Below the pieces are notes generated by a model. The model saw only the letters and a list, made by a program, of their open reading frames with translations. It ran no database searches and was not told where the DNA came from. A stretch of DNA of 64,000 nt from the NCBI RefSeq assembly GCF_031085165.1, contig NZ_JAVHTY010000001.1:496001-560000 (forward strand). Direction: 5' to 3'. Shown piece after piece: positions 1-10,479 of this stretch. The translations under genes were made by a program, and so were the position numbers. The first letter of the stretch is position 1; every line of letters begins with the position of its first letter. The stretch comes from Pseudomonas sp. 102515 (lineage in GTDB: Bacteria > Pseudomonadota > Gammaproteobacteria > Pseudomonadales > Pseudomonadaceae).

Positions 1-1
1 A

Positions 2-982
2 GCGCAACAGGCGGGGGTCTCCCGGGCCACGGCGGCGCGGGTGTTCGCCACGCCCGAGCAGGTGCGCGAGAGCACCCGACAACGGGTATTGGACGCCGCG
101 CGCAGGCTCAATTTCCGCCCCAACCTGCTGGGCCGCCAGCTGCGTCAGCAGAGCACCCGGCTGATCGGCGTGGTGGTGCCCAGCCTGCTCAACCCGGTGT
201 TCGCCGAACAACTGCAGGCCATGGAGCGCACCGCGCGCAGCCAGGGCTATTCGCTGGTGATCGCCACCACCGACTACCAGCCCGAGCGCGAAGCGGCGGT
301 GGTGGAGGAGCTACTGCGCCAGCGCGTCGCTGGCCTGGTACTGACGGTGGCCGACGCCGACCGCAGCGAGGTGCTGGCCGAGCTGAGCCAGGAGCGGACG
401 CCTTTCATCCTGGCCTATCACGAACCCCAGCGTCCCTATGCGGCGGTGGCGGTGGACAACCGCCAGGGCATGGCCATGGCCACCGAGCACCTGCTCGACC
501 TGGGGCACCGCCGCATCGCCCTGGTCTCGGGACCGGCCCAGCAGTCGGATCGCAGCGAGCGCCGTTTCGCCGGCTATTGCCAGGCGATGGCCGCCGCCGG
601 CCTGCCGACGCTGCCGCGTCTGGAGCTGGCCAGCCACACCGACGCCGACTGGGCGGAGCTGGCGCCGCTGCTGGAGCGTCACGCCCCAACCGCCCTGCTC
701 TGCACCAACGACCTGCTGGCCATCAGCGTCATCGCCGAACTCCAGCGCCACGGGGTGCCCGTGCCTGCCGACCTCTCGGTAGTGGGCTTCGATGGCATCG
801 CCATGGGCGCCCGCCTCGAACCCAGCCTGTGCAGTGTCATGCAGCCGCTGCAGAGCCTGGGCGCCGTGCTCGTCACCGAATTGCTGGCGCTGATCGCCGG
901 CAGCGCCATCCACCAGAGGTGTCTGCCCTGCCTCGTCCGTCCCGGCACCAGTGCCGGCCCCTTGAAGGAGCCCTACCGATGA
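2..982 (+). CDS. LacI-family transcriptional regulator (5' end cut by window)
   Basis: This is a DNA-binding repressor of the LacI/GalR family. The reading frame is open from base 2, so the first codons lie outside the window. The first visible residues (AQQAGVSRATAARVF) are the second helix of the LacI helix-turn-helix, followed by the hinge-helix region (VLDAARRLNFRPNLLGRQLR). From there to the end is a periplasmic-binding-protein-like sensor domain (starting LIGVVVPSLLNPVFAEQL, with the typical HRRIALVSG and PADLSVVGFDG blocks). The stop overlaps the start of the downstream binding-protein gene (ATGA). The regulator is therefore cotranscribed with the transporter and phosphodiesterase genes and probably controls them. 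The inducer is unknown; a phosphodiester or its hydrolysis product would fit the neighbours. Confidence 0.93.
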   Translation, partial: AQQAGVSRATAARVFATPEQVRESTRQRVLDAARRLNFRPNLLGRQLRQQSTRLIGVVVPSLLNPVFAEQLQAMERTARSQGYSLVIATTDYQPEREAAVVEELLRQRVAGLVLTVADADRSEVLAELSQERTPFILAYHEPQRPYAAVAVDNRQGMAMATEHLLDLGHRRIALVSGPAQQSDRSERRFAGYCQAMAAAGLPTLPRLELASHTDADWAELAPLLERHAPTALLCTNDLLAISVIAELQRHGVPVPADLSVVGFDGIAMGARLEPSLCSVMQPLQSLGAVLVTELLALIAGSAIHQRCLPCLVRPGTSAGPLKEPYR

Positions 983-1992
983 AATCCCGCTTCCCCATGC
1001 GTCGCCTCCTGGCCGGCGTCGCCCTGGCCTGCGGCCTGGCCAGCGCCCAGGCCGCCGACACCGCCATCTGCTATAACTGCCCGCTGGAGTGGGCCGACTG
1101 GGGTGCCCAGCTCAAGGCCATCGCCGCCGACACAGGTATCGAGGTCCCCCAGGACAACAAGAATTCCGGCCAGTCGCTGGCCCAGCTGGTGGCCGAGCGC
1201 GAAGCCCCGGTGGCCGACGTCGTCTACTACGGGGTGACCTTCGGCATCCAGGCGGAAAAGGCCGGCGTGCTGGCCCCTTACCAACCCAAGCACTGGGACC
1301 AGGTACCCGCTGGCCTCAAGGACCCCCAGGGTGAATGGACCGCCATCCATTCCGGCACCCTCGGTTTCATAGTCAACACCCAGGCCCTGGGCGGCAAGCC
1401 GGTGCCACAGCGCTGGGCCGACCTGCTCAAGCCCGAGTACCGCGGCCTGGTGGGCTACCTGGACCCTTCCAGCGCCTTCGTCGGCTACGTCACCGCCGTG
1501 GCGCTCAACCAGGCCCTGGGTGGCAACCTCGACGACTTCGGTCCGGCCATGGCCTTCTTCAAGCAGCTGGCGGCCAACGATCCCATCGTGCCCAAGCAGA
1601 CCGCCTATGCCCGCCTGCTCTCCGGCGAGATCCCGATCCTGGTCGACTACGACTTCAACGCCTACCGCGCCCGCTACAAGGACAACGCCCCGGTGGCCTT
1701 CGTCATCCCCCAGGAAGGCAGCCTGACCGTACCCTACACCATGAGCCTGGTGAAGGGCGCGCCGCACCGCGCCAATGGCGAGAAGGTGCTGGACTACGTG
1801 CTGTCGGACAAGGGCCAGGCGCTCTGGGCCCTGGCCTATCTGCGCCCGGTGCGTGACGTGCCGCTGCCGGCCGAGGTGAAGGCACGCTTCCTGCCCGCCG
1901 CCGACTATGCCCGCGCCGGCACCGTCGACTACGGTCACATGGCGGCGGTCCAGGAAGCCTTCGCCAAGCGTTACCAGGCCGAGGTGCGCTGA
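979..1992 (+). CDS. ABC transporter periplasmic substrate-binding protein
   Basis: This is the periplasmic binding component of an ABC importer. The 337-residue product has a signal peptide (MKSRFPMRRLL..., cleavage probably after AQA near residue 25). The mature protein is of the ferric-iron / 2-aminoethylphosphonate / polyamine binding-protein class (cluster D type II fold). Two closely spaced cysteines (CYNC) sit at the mature N-terminus and could form a disulfide or line the binding site. The start codon overlaps the stop of the LacI gene, and the stop is 1 base before the first permease start, so translation is coupled through the operon. The position beside a GpdQ-like phosphodiesterase suggests a phosphodiester or organophosphate ligand. 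That is inference; iron or polyamine cannot be excluded by sequence alone. Confidence 0.88.
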   Translation: MKSRFPMRRLLAGVALACGLASAQAADTAICYNCPLEWADWGAQLKAIAADTGIEVPQDNKNSGQSLAQLVAEREAPVADVVYYGVTFGIQAEKAGVLAPYQPKHWDQVPAGLKDPQGEWTAIHSGTLGFIVNTQALGGKPVPQRWADLLKPEYRGLVGYLDPSSAFVGYVTAVALNQALGGNLDDFGPAMAFFKQLAANDPIVPKQTAYARLLSGEIPILVDYDFNAYRARYKDNAPVAFVIPQEGSLTVPYTMSLVKGAPHRANGEKVLDYVLSDKGQALWALAYLRPVRDVPLPAEVKARFLPAADYARAGTVDYGHMAAVQEAFAKRYQAEVR

Positions 1993-1993
1993 G

Positions 1994-2851
1994 ATGCAGG
2001 GCCTCGCCGTTTCCTTCGGGCGCCGCCGGGTGCCGCGCCGGCTGCCCTGGCCCGTGCTCGTCGCCCTGGCACCGGCGAGCGCCTTTTTGCTGGCCTTCTG
2101 GCTGCTGCCGCTGGCACAGCTGCTGGTGCTCGGCGCGCGTCCGGACGCCGCTGGCAGCTCCGGCTACTGGCAGGTGCTGACCAGCGCCGGCTATCTGTCC
2201 GGACTCGCCCAGACGGTGGCCCTGGCCGCCGTCACCACCCTGGCCACCCTGCTGGTGGCCGGCATCGCCGGCTGCTTCCTGGCGCGTCATGCCTTCGTCG
2301 GACGCAGCCTGCTGGTGGCCCTGCTGACCTTTCCGCTGGCCTTTCCGGGCGTGGTGGTGGGCTTCCTGATCATCCTGCTGGGTGGCCGCCAGGGCCTGTT
2401 CGCCGGTCTCGGCCGCAGCCTGTTCGGCGAGCCCTGGGTGTTCGCCTATTCGCTGTTCGGGCTGTTTCTCGGCTATCTCTATTTCTCCATCCCGCGGGTG
2501 ATCCTCACTGTGATGGCGGCCTGCGAGACCCTCGACACCAGTCTGGAAGAAGCCGCCCGCTCCCTGGGCGCCGGACTCTTCGCCGTGGTGCGTGATGTGC
2601 TGGTCCCCGGCCTGACCCCGGCGCTGCTCTCCAGCGGCGCGCTGTGCTTCGCCACCGCCATGGGCGCCTTCGGCACCGCCTTCACCCTCGGCACGCGGCT
2701 GGCGGTGACGCCCATCGCGATCTACGACACCTTCACCAACTTCGCCAACTTCGGCGTCGCCGCGGCGCTCTCGGTGGTGCTCGGCCTCGTCACCTGGCTG
2801 GTCCTGCTGCTGGCCCGGCGCCTCGGCGGCGTCCAGGGAGACCTGCGATGA
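1994..2851 (+). CDS. ABC transporter permease, first subunit
   Basis: This is an inner-membrane permease of the binding-protein-dependent family, 285 residues with about six hydrophobic segments. The EAA loop that contacts the ATPase is visible (EEAARSLGAGLFAVVRDVLVPGL). The ATG at 1994 was chosen over upstream in-frame codons because it directly follows the binding-protein stop; a longer form would overlap that gene by about 85 bases. The stop overlaps the start of the second permease (ATGA). With the next gene it forms the heterodimeric channel of the putative phosphodiester importer. The family resembles the 2-aminoethylphosphonate and thiamine/iron importers. Confidence 0.9.
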   Translation: MQGLAVSFGRRRVPRRLPWPVLVALAPASAFLLAFWLLPLAQLLVLGARPDAAGSSGYWQVLTSAGYLSGLAQTVALAAVTTLATLLVAGIAGCFLARHAFVGRSLLVALLTFPLAFPGVVVGFLIILLGGRQGLFAGLGRSLFGEPWVFAYSLFGLFLGYLYFSIPRVILTVMAACETLDTSLEEAARSLGAGLFAVVRDVLVPGLTPALLSSGALCFATAMGAFGTAFTLGTRLAVTPIAIYDTFTNFANFGVAAALSVVLGLVTWLVLLLARRLGGVQGDLR

Positions 2852-3642
2852 ATCGACCCCTGCGCTTCTGGCTGCAACTGCTGTTCACCCTGCTGGTGGC
2901 GGCCTTCCTGCTGGTGCCAGTGCTGCTCTCGGTGCTGGCCGGCCTCACCCGCAACTACTTCCAGGGCCTTGCCAGCGGCCTCACCCTCGACTGGGTGCTG
3001 CAGGTCTGGCAGGCCTATGCGCCCACCGTCTGGCTGTCGCTGCAACTGGCGCTGGGCACGGCGGCCTTCGCGGCGGTGCTCGGCGTCCCGGCGGCCTATG
3101 CCCTGGTGCGCCTGGACAACCGCTTCGCCCGCGCCTTCGAGGAATTGCTGGTGTTGCCGGTGGCCATGCCCGGCTTCGCCTCGGCGCTGGCGCTGCTGCT
3201 GACCTACGGGCACCTCGGCGGCTTTCGCCGCAGCCCGGCGATCATCCTGGTCGGCCACCTGCTGTTCACCCTGCCCTTCCTGATCCGCCCGGTGATGGCG
3301 GTGCTCAGGCGCAGCCAGCTGCCGCTGCTGGAGGAAGCCGCGGCCAGCCTGGGCGCCGGTCCTTGGCGGAGCTTCTTCGGGGTGGTGGTGCCCAATGCCC
3401 GCGCCGGCATCCTCGCCGGCAGCCTCATGGTGATCACCCTGTCGCTGGGTGAATTCAACCTCACCTGGATGCTGCACACGCCCCTGACCAAGACCCTGCC
3501 GGTGGGCCTGGCCGACAGCTACGCATCGGCGCGGCTGGAGGTGGGTTCCGCCTACACCCTGATCTTCCTCTGTCTGATCGTGCCGCTGCTGGTCGCCCTC
3601 CAGGCCCTCAGCGCCCGCCTCTCCCGTGGAGCCCTGCGATGA
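2848..3642 (+). CDS. ABC transporter permease, second subunit
   Basis: This is the second inner-membrane channel subunit, 264 residues, starting in a 4-base overlap with the previous permease and ending in a 4-base overlap with the ATPase gene. Six hydrophobic segments are evident, and the EAA loop reads EEAAASLGAGPWRSFFGVVVPN. The two separate, similarly sized permeases are typical of the PotB/PotC-like or PhnU/PhnV-like importers. It acts with the adjacent permease, ATPase and binding protein. The substrate is inferred from the neighbouring phosphodiesterase only. Confidence 0.9.
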   Translation: MNRPLRFWLQLLFTLLVAAFLLVPVLLSVLAGLTRNYFQGLASGLTLDWVLQVWQAYAPTVWLSLQLALGTAAFAAVLGVPAAYALVRLDNRFARAFEELLVLPVAMPGFASALALLLTYGHLGGFRRSPAIILVGHLLFTLPFLIRPVMAVLRRSQLPLLEEAAASLGAGPWRSFFGVVVPNARAGILAGSLMVITLSLGEFNLTWMLHTPLTKTLPVGLADSYASARLEVGSAYTLIFLCLIVPLLVALQALSARLSRGALR

Positions 3643-4670
3643 CCCAAGGTACCGCCGTCCGCCTGCGCCACTGCGCCAAGACCTTCGCCGGAGGCCGCCA
3701 GGTGCTGCAGCCCCTGGACCTCGACATCCACCCGGGCGAGACCCTGGTGTTCCTCGGCCCCTCCGGCTGCGGCAAGACCACCACCCTGCGGCTGATCGCC
3801 GGCCTGGAGCAGCCCGATGCCGGCGGCCAGGTGCTGTTCGACGAGCGTGACGTCACCGGCCTGCCCATCGAGCGCCGCGACGTCGGCATGGTGTTCCAGA
3901 ACTACGCCCTGTTTCCCAACCTGGACGTGGCCGGCAACATCGGCTATGGCCTGAAGATCCGCGGCCTGCCGCGCGCCGAGCGGGATGCCCGGGTCGCCGA
4001 GCTGCTGGCCATGATGCAACTCGAGGCCCTGGCCGAGCGGCGCATCCAGCAGCTGTCCGGAGGCCAGCGCCAGCGTGTCGCCCTGGCCCGGGCCCTGGCG
4101 CCGCGCCCCCGGGTGCTGCTGTTCGACGAACCCCTGGCGGCCCTGGACGCCCAGCTGCGCGAGCAGTTGCGGGCCGACATCGGCGCCCTGCTGCGCGAAC
4201 TCGGCACCACCGCCGTCTACGTCACCCACGACCAGCAGGAAGCCCTGGCCCTGGGCGATCGCATCGTGGTGATGGGCGAAGGCCGCATCGCCCAGATCGG
4301 CACCCCGACGCAGATCTACCAGCGCCCGGCCAGTCGCTTCGTCGCCGGTTTCGTCGGCCAGCTCAACCGCTTCGAGGTCCGCGGCCAGACCGACGCCGAG
4401 GTGGCGGTGGCCGGCGGACGCCTGCCCTGGACGGGCGCTGCCAGCACCCTATTCTGTCGCCCGGAACACCTGGAGCCGAGCGCGACGCCCGCGCACCTCA
4501 CCGGCATCCTGGTCGGACACTTCTTCCAAGGCGCCCATTCGAGGCTGCTGGTGGAGGTGGGCACCGGCCAGCCGCTGCTGGTGGACACCGCCCAGCCCCT
4601 GCAGGCGCAACCGGGCGACCTGCTGCACCTGAACGTGCGCCCCGACGCCCTCTTCACCCTCGCGTCCTAG
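3639..4670 (+). CDS. ABC transporter ATP-binding protein
   Basis: This is the cytoplasmic ATPase that powers the importer, 343 residues. It has a Walker A at residues 40-48 (GPSGCGKTT), an LSGGQRQRVALARAL signature, a Walker B with LLFDEP and the H-loop THDQ. A C-terminal regulatory TOBE-type domain of about 100 residues follows, as in MalK/PotA/FbpC-like proteins. It overlaps the preceding permease by 4 bases and is followed 9 bases later by the phosphodiesterase gene. The family pattern indicates import, not export. Confidence 0.93.
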   Translation: MTQGTAVRLRHCAKTFAGGRQVLQPLDLDIHPGETLVFLGPSGCGKTTTLRLIAGLEQPDAGGQVLFDERDVTGLPIERRDVGMVFQNYALFPNLDVAGNIGYGLKIRGLPRAERDARVAELLAMMQLEALAERRIQQLSGGQRQRVALARALAPRPRVLLFDEPLAALDAQLREQLRADIGALLRELGTTAVYVTHDQQEALALGDRIVVMGEGRIAQIGTPTQIYQRPASRFVAGFVGQLNRFEVRGQTDAEVAVAGGRLPWTGAASTLFCRPEHLEPSATPAHLTGILVGHFFQGAHSRLLVEVGTGQPLLVDTAQPLQAQPGDLLHLNVRPDALFTLAS

Positions 4671-4679
4671 GAGATCCCC

Positions 4680-5507
4680 ATGCACGCGCCCTTCCTGCTG
4701 GCCCAGCTCAGCGACCTGCACATCAAGGCCGGCGGTCGGCTGTCCTACGGGGTGGTCGATACCCTCGGCGCCCTGCACCTGGCGGTGGACCGCCTCAATG
4801 CCCTGCAGCCGCGCCCGGATGCCCTGGTCATCACCGGCGACCTGGTGGACTTCGGTATCCCCGAGGAGTACGCCACCCTGCGCGAGGTGCTGGCCGAGCT
4901 GGCCATGCCCTTCTTCGTCATCCCCGGCAATCACGACGACCGCGCCGCCCTGCGCGCCGCCTTCGCCGATCACCCCTATCTGCCGGCCCAGGGCACCCTG
5001 GACTGGCAGCAGGACTGCGGCCCGCTGCGGCTGATCGGCCTGGATACCCATATCCCCGGCGAGCACGGGGGGCGTCTCGACGCCGCGCAACTGGCCTGGC
5101 TCGACGACCAGCTCAACCAGGCGCCCGCGCAGCCGACCCTGGTGCTCCTGCATCACCCGCCGTTCCCGGTCGGCATTGGCCATATGGATCGCATCGGCCT
5201 GGCGGGGGGCGCCGAGCTGGAAGCGGTGATCCGCCGCCATCCCCAGGTGGAACGGCTGCTCTGCGGCCATCTGCACCGGCTGATCCAGCGCCGCTTCGGC
5301 GGCACCCTGGCCTGCGTCTGCCCGGGCGTGTCGCACCAGGTCGACCTGGACCTGCGCGAGGCGGCGCCGTCGCGCTTCCGCCTGGAACCGCCGGGCCTCC
5401 TGCTGCATCGCTGGGCGGACGAGGCCCTGGTGACCCACCATCTGCCGCTGGGCAACTATCCCGGGCCCTATCCCTTCTTCTCCGCCGACGGCCAGTTGCT
5501 GGACTGA
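4680..5507 (+). CDS. GpdQ-like binuclear metallophosphodiesterase
   Basis: This enzyme probably hydrolyses phosphodiesters such as glycerophosphodiesters or cyclic nucleotides in the cytoplasm. The 275-residue product contains the whole calcineurin-like metal site: D12/H14 (LSDLH), D54 (TGDLVD), N84-H85 (GNHDD), H158-H159 (LHHPPFP) and H197/H199 (CGHLH). Length and motif spacing match Enterobacter GpdQ (274 residues) and the cAMP phosphodiesterase CpdA. The block GVSHQVDLDLREA and the C-terminal NYPGP region are particularly GpdQ-like. Its place as the last gene of an importer operon suggests it cleaves the imported substrate. Alternatives are a CpdA-type cAMP phosphodiesterase or a phosphonate-ester hydrolase. 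Confidence 0.85.
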   Translation: MHAPFLLAQLSDLHIKAGGRLSYGVVDTLGALHLAVDRLNALQPRPDALVITGDLVDFGIPEEYATLREVLAELAMPFFVIPGNHDDRAALRAAFADHPYLPAQGTLDWQQDCGPLRLIGLDTHIPGEHGGRLDAAQLAWLDDQLNQAPAQPTLVLLHHPPFPVGIGHMDRIGLAGGAELEAVIRRHPQVERLLCGHLHRLIQRRFGGTLACVCPGVSHQVDLDLREAAPSRFRLEPPGLLLHRWADEALVTHHLPLGNYPGPYPFFSADGQLLD

Positions 5508-5633
5508 CGCCGCCCCGTTTCGGGTCCTGGGGTAGCAAGGCGGCGGCAACTGCGACCCAGGCTGGTGCAAAAGGTAACGCCGGTGCCGGACTGCCCTGAC
5601 CCGCGGCCCAGCGCTGGCGGGCACTGGGCGCCC

Positions 5634-5649
5634 TGGCATGAGCCTTGCC
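5634..5649 (+). promoter_or_regulatory. Possible sigma-54 promoter
   Basis: The 16 bases TGGCATGAGCCTTGCC match the -24/-12 pattern of sigma-54 promoters (GG, 10 bases, GC), with only the last base off the common TGGCAY-N5-TTGCW form. It lies about 38 bases upstream of the GntR gene start on the same strand. Chance matches are possible in GC-rich DNA, and no activator gene is adjacent. Confidence 0.3.
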
Positions 5650-5657
5650 TTGGCAGA

Positions 5658-5674
5658 TTGGATACAAAAATCCA
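5658..5674 (+). promoter_or_regulatory. Possible GntR operator palindrome
   Basis: Two overlapping inverted repeats lie just upstream of the GntR gene: TTG-GATA-CAA (5658-5667) and TGGAT-N6-ATCCA (5659-5674). The first resembles the TTGTATACAA-like sites bound by FadR/FCD-type GntR proteins. The position, 13-29 bases before the start codon, would suit autoregulation. This is inference from symmetry and position. Confidence 0.35.
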
Positions 5675-5686
5675 GGAAGCCAGCCC

Positions 5687-6373
5687 ATGCCGCTCTCCGC
5701 CCTGTCCCGCTCCACCGCCCTGAGCGCCGAAGAAGAGGCCTATCGCCATCTGCTGCAGGCCATCTGCGCCGGGCACTATCGCAATGGCGAACGGCTGATC
5801 GCCGAGGACATCGCCACCACCCTGGGCATGAGTCGCATGCCGGTGCGCAGCGCCTTCCAGCGCCTCGCCGCCGAAGGCCTGGTGATCCTCCGGCCGCACC
5901 GCGGCGCGGTGGTCAGCGGCCTGGACCTGGACGACATGCGCGAGGTGTTCGAGATGCGCAGTGCCCTCGAGGGTCTGGCCATCCGCCTGGCCACGCCCCA
6001 TGTCGGCCCGCGGGAGATGACGCGACTGGAACGCCTGCTGGAAGACCTGGACGACGAGCAGGAACCCGGCGCCTGGGTCGCCCAGCACCGCGCCTTCCAC
6101 GAATACCTGTGCAGCCTGGCCGGCCGGCCGCGGTTGCTGCGCCAGATCAACGGCCTCTATGCCCTGATCGAGCCGCACATGCAGCTCTGGCTACACGCCG
6201 ACCGGCCCCAGTCGGCCCGCGACGAGCACGCGCCCATCCTCGCCGCCCTGCGCGCCGGCGATGCCGCCGCGGCCGAGCGGGTGTTGCGCGAGCACATCGA
6301 GGGCACGGTCCCCGACCTGCTGACCTTCATCGAACGATCGGGCGACCAGACCCGAAGTGCGCCCCCGCGCTGA
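5687..6373 (+). CDS. GntR-family (FCD) transcriptional regulator
   Basis: This is a 228-residue regulator with an N-terminal winged helix-turn-helix (about residues 10-75, with [20 protein letters not shown]) and an all-helical FCD ligand-binding domain. The domain carries the usual metal/ligand residues ([31 protein letters not shown]). The ATG at 5687 is preceded by AGGAAG at a suitable distance, so it is preferred over the ATG at 5645, which would place the putative operator inside the gene. It precedes an amino-acid ABC transporter and a gamma-glutamyltransferase on the same strand and is probably their regulator, responding to an amino acid or gamma-glutamyl compound. Confidence 0.9.
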   Translation: MPLSALSRSTALSAEEEAYRHLLQAICAGHYRNGERLIAEDIATTLGMSRMPVRSAFQRLAAEGLVILRPHRGAVVSGLDLDDMREVFEMRSALEGLAIRLATPHVGPREMTRLERLLEDLDDEQEPGAWVAQHRAFHEYLCSLAGRPRLLRQINGLYALIEPHMQLWLHADRPQSARDEHAPILAALRAGDAAAAERVLREHIEGTVPDLLTFIERSGDQTRSAPPR

Positions 6374-6414
6374 GCCATCCGCCCTGCCCAACCCCCGTCC
6401 TTCCGGAGAAGACC

Positions 6415-7221
6415 ATGACCCGCCACCGGCTTTCCTGCAGTCTGCTCGCCCTGACCCTCGTCGCCGGCTTCACCCAGGCCGCCCCGCAGATCCCCGAGCG
6501 CCTGGCCAAGGCGTCCAAGATCACCTATTGCGGCGCCCTCGATACCCCGCCGATCGGCTTCTTCGACGAAGCCCAGAAGCCCAAGGGCCTCACCGTCGAC
6601 CTCGGCGCCGAGATCGCCAAGCGTCTCGGCGACAAGAAGGTGGACTGGCGCGTGGTGCCCTTCTCCGGCCTGATCCCCGCGCTGCTGGCGGGCCAGTGCG
6701 ATCTGCTCATCGACCAACTGTTCGACAAACCCGAGCGCCGCCAGGTGATCGACATCGTCAACTACATGTACTCCAGCCAGGCGGTGGTGGTGCCGGCGGG
6801 CAACAAGGCCGGCATCCATACCCTGGACGACCTCGCCGGCAAGAAGGTGGCGGTGCTAAATGGCTCCACCATCCGTACCCTGCTCGACGCCCGCAACGAG
6901 GAGCTGAAGAAGGCCGGCAAGGCGCCCATGAAGCTGGTGGCCTACAACAGCGACACCGACGCCTTCCAGGCCCTGCGCCTGGGCCAGGCCGACGCCTACG
7001 GCACCACCGTGGAAACCGCCGCCTACTACCAGGGCGTGGCGCCTGGGCAGTTCGAGACCGGCGTGCCGGCCTTCGCCCGCATCCTCACCGGGATCGGCGT
7101 GCGCAAGGACGACAGCCAGCTCGGCAGCGCCCTCACCCAGATCCTCGCCGACATGAAGGCCGATGGCAGCTACGCCACCCTCATGGCCAAGTGGCACCTG
7201 GAAGGCGACAAGCTCGATTAA
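6415..7221 (+). CDS. Amino-acid ABC transporter substrate-binding protein
   Basis: This is a periplasmic polar-amino-acid binding protein (family 3, PBPb fold), 268 residues. The signal peptide is [19 protein letters not shown], with cleavage near TQA-AP. The mature part shows the expected pattern: [17 protein letters not shown] at the start, [15 protein letters not shown] in lobe 1, and [16 protein letters not shown] at the hinge. A CGGAGAAG ribosome-binding site precedes the ATG. It is followed 12 bases later by the permease gene. The substrate is uncertain; the adjacent gamma-glutamyltransferase suggests a gamma-glutamyl amino acid, a short glutamyl peptide, or the amino acid released from one. 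Confidence 0.9.
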   Translation: MTRHRLSCSLLALTLVAGFTQAAPQIPERLAKASKITYCGALDTPPIGFFDEAQKPKGLTVDLGAEIAKRLGDKKVDWRVVPFSGLIPALLAGQCDLLIDQLFDKPERRQVIDIVNYMYSSQAVVVPAGNKAGIHTLDDLAGKKVAVLNGSTIRTLLDARNEELKKAGKAPMKLVAYNSDTDAFQALRLGQADAYGTTVETAAYYQGVAPGQFETGVPAFARILTGIGVRKDDSQLGSALTQILADMKADGSYATLMAKWHLEGDKLD

Positions 7222-7233
7222 GGGAAGGCCACG

Positions 7234-8001
7234 ATGAACTTCAGCTGGGATGTGTTCTGGCAGTACCTGCTGCACCCGAGCGACGTCTACCTCTACGGCC
7301 TCGGGCTGACCTGCGTCATCGCCATCGGCGCCATGCTGCTGGGCTGCGCGCTCGGCCTGCTGGCGGCGCTGGCGCGGCTGTCGCGCTACCGGGCGCTGCA
7401 ATACCCGGTGCGCGGCTATGTCTGGCTGATGCGTGGGACGCCGCTGCTGGTGCAGATCGTCTTCCTCTACACGGCCCTGGCGGCCGGCGGCATCTTCCGC
7501 TTCGAGGACCTGGACCTGGGCTTGCTGGTGATCCCGGGCAACATCCAGGCGGCCATCATCGCCCTGGGTCTCAACGAAGGTGCCTACATGGCCGAGATCA
7601 TCCGCGCCGGCATCGGCGCGGTGGATCGCGGCCAGTACGAGGCGGCTCGCTCCCTGGGCATGACGCCGGCCAAGCTGATGCGCCGCATCGTGCTGCCCCA
7701 GGCGCTGCGGGTGATCATTCCGCCGCTCGGCAACGAGTTCAACGTGATGCTCAAGAACACCACCCTGGTCAGCGTCATCGGGGTGCAGGAGCTGTTGCTC
7801 AGCACCCAGATGATCACCTCGGCGACCTTCCGCGTCTTCGAGCTGTACCTGGTGGTGGCCATCTACTTCCTGGTCCTGACCACCCTCTGGGGCTTCTTCC
7901 AGGCCTGGCTGGAGCGGCGCTTCGGCAAGGCCGACGGTCAGCGACCCACCGCCACCGGCCGGCTGTTCAGCCTGCAGGGCTTCAAGCTACGGGGACGCTA
8001 G
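7234..8001 (+). CDS. Amino-acid ABC transporter permease
   Basis: This is an inner-membrane permease of the HisM/GlnP family, 255 residues. The EAA loop ([24 protein letters not shown]) and the upstream [13 protein letters not shown] motif are characteristic. About five hydrophobic segments are visible. Only one permease gene is present, so the channel is presumably a homodimer, as in GlnP-type systems. It sits 12 bases after the binding-protein gene and 2 bases before the ATPase gene, which fits a single transcription unit. Confidence 0.92.
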   Translation: MNFSWDVFWQYLLHPSDVYLYGLGLTCVIAIGAMLLGCALGLLAALARLSRYRALQYPVRGYVWLMRGTPLLVQIVFLYTALAAGGIFRFEDLDLGLLVIPGNIQAAIIALGLNEGAYMAEIIRAGIGAVDRGQYEAARSLGMTPAKLMRRIVLPQALRVIIPPLGNEFNVMLKNTTLVSVIGVQELLLSTQMITSATFRVFELYLVVAIYFLVLTTLWGFFQAWLERRFGKADGQRPTATGRLFSLQGFKLRGR

Positions 8002-8003
8002 CC

Positions 8004-8780
8004 ATGACGACCACGCAAGAACCCGTGATCCAGGCGCTGGAGGTGCACAAGGCCTTCGGCGAGCTGGAGATCCTCAAGGGCGTGACCCTGGAGGTGCGCC
8101 GCGGCGAGGTGGTGGTGCTGATCGGCGCCTCCGGCTCGGGCAAGACCACCTTCATCCGCTGCCTCAACCACCTGGAAGACATCCAGGGCGGCAGCATCCG
8201 CGTCAACGGCGCGCTGATGGGCTTTCGCGAGCGTCCCGACGGATCGAGAGTCAGGGACTCCGAGCGCAACATCGCCCGCCGCCGCCGCGACATCGGCATG
8301 GTGTTCCAGAGGTTCAACCTCTTCCCGCACATGACGGTGCTGGAAAACATCATCGAGGCGCCGATCCAGGTGCTGGGCGTAGCGCGCGCCGCCGCCGTGG
8401 AGCAGGCCCGCGCCCTGCTCGCCCGGGTGCGGCTGTCCGACAAGGCCGAGCACTATCCGGCGCAACTCTCCGGTGGCCAGCAGCAGCGCGTCGCCATCGC
8501 CCGCGCCCTGGCCATGAAGCCCCAGGCCATGCTGTTCGACGAACCCACCAGCGCCCTCGACCCGGAAACCGTCGGTGAGGTGCTGCAGGTGATGAAGGAG
8601 CTGGCCGAGGACGGCATGACCATGGTGGTGGTGACCCACGAAATGGGCTTCGCCCGCGAGGTGGCCGATCGCGTGGTGGTGCTGCACCAGGGCGAACTGA
8701 TCGAAGAAGGCCCGCCCGCCCAGGTGTTCGGCAATCCCACCCATCCGCGCACCCGCGAATTCCTCAGTCGCGTGCTCTGA
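8004..8780 (+). CDS. Amino-acid ABC transporter ATP-binding protein
   Basis: This 258-residue ATPase is of the GlnQ/HisP type, with Walker A at residues 41-49 (GASGSGKTT), signature [15 protein letters not shown], Walker [14 protein letters not shown] and H-loop VTHEMGFA. HisP-like proteins have an insert between Walker A and the Q-loop, and a similar stretch ([17 protein letters not shown]) is present here. It starts 2 bases after the permease stop and completes a three-component importer. About 40 bases separate it from the gamma-glutamyltransferase gene. Confidence 0.94.
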   Translation: MTTTQEPVIQALEVHKAFGELEILKGVTLEVRRGEVVVLIGASGSGKTTFIRCLNHLEDIQGGSIRVNGALMGFRERPDGSRVRDSERNIARRRRDIGMVFQRFNLFPHMTVLENIIEAPIQVLGVARAAAVEQARALLARVRLSDKAEHYPAQLSGGQQQRVAIARALAMKPQAMLFDEPTSALDPETVGEVLQVMKELAEDGMTMVVVTHEMGFAREVADRVVVLHQGELIEEGPPAQVFGNPTHPRTREFLSRVL

Positions 8781-8822
8781 GCCGAAGCACACCGATACCC
8801 GATGGAAAACGAAGAGCCTGCC

Positions 8823-10439
<1,617 letters not shown>

Positions 10440-10451
10440 CCGCCGGGAAAA

Positions 10452-10471
10452 CCCGCCTAGGTCCGGGCGGG
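10452..10471. terminator. Possible bidirectional terminator hairpin
   Basis: CCCGCC (10452-10457) pairs with GGCGGG (10466-10471) across an 8-base loop in the 40-base gap between two convergent genes. There is no T run on either side, so termination is uncertain. Confidence 0.3.
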
Positions 10472-10479
10472 GCGCGACG

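Noticed and set aside
577-978. Long open frame leading into the first binding-protein gene
   Set aside because: It lies inside the LacI gene in another frame; the ATG at 979 gives a proper signal peptide and a stop-start overlap.
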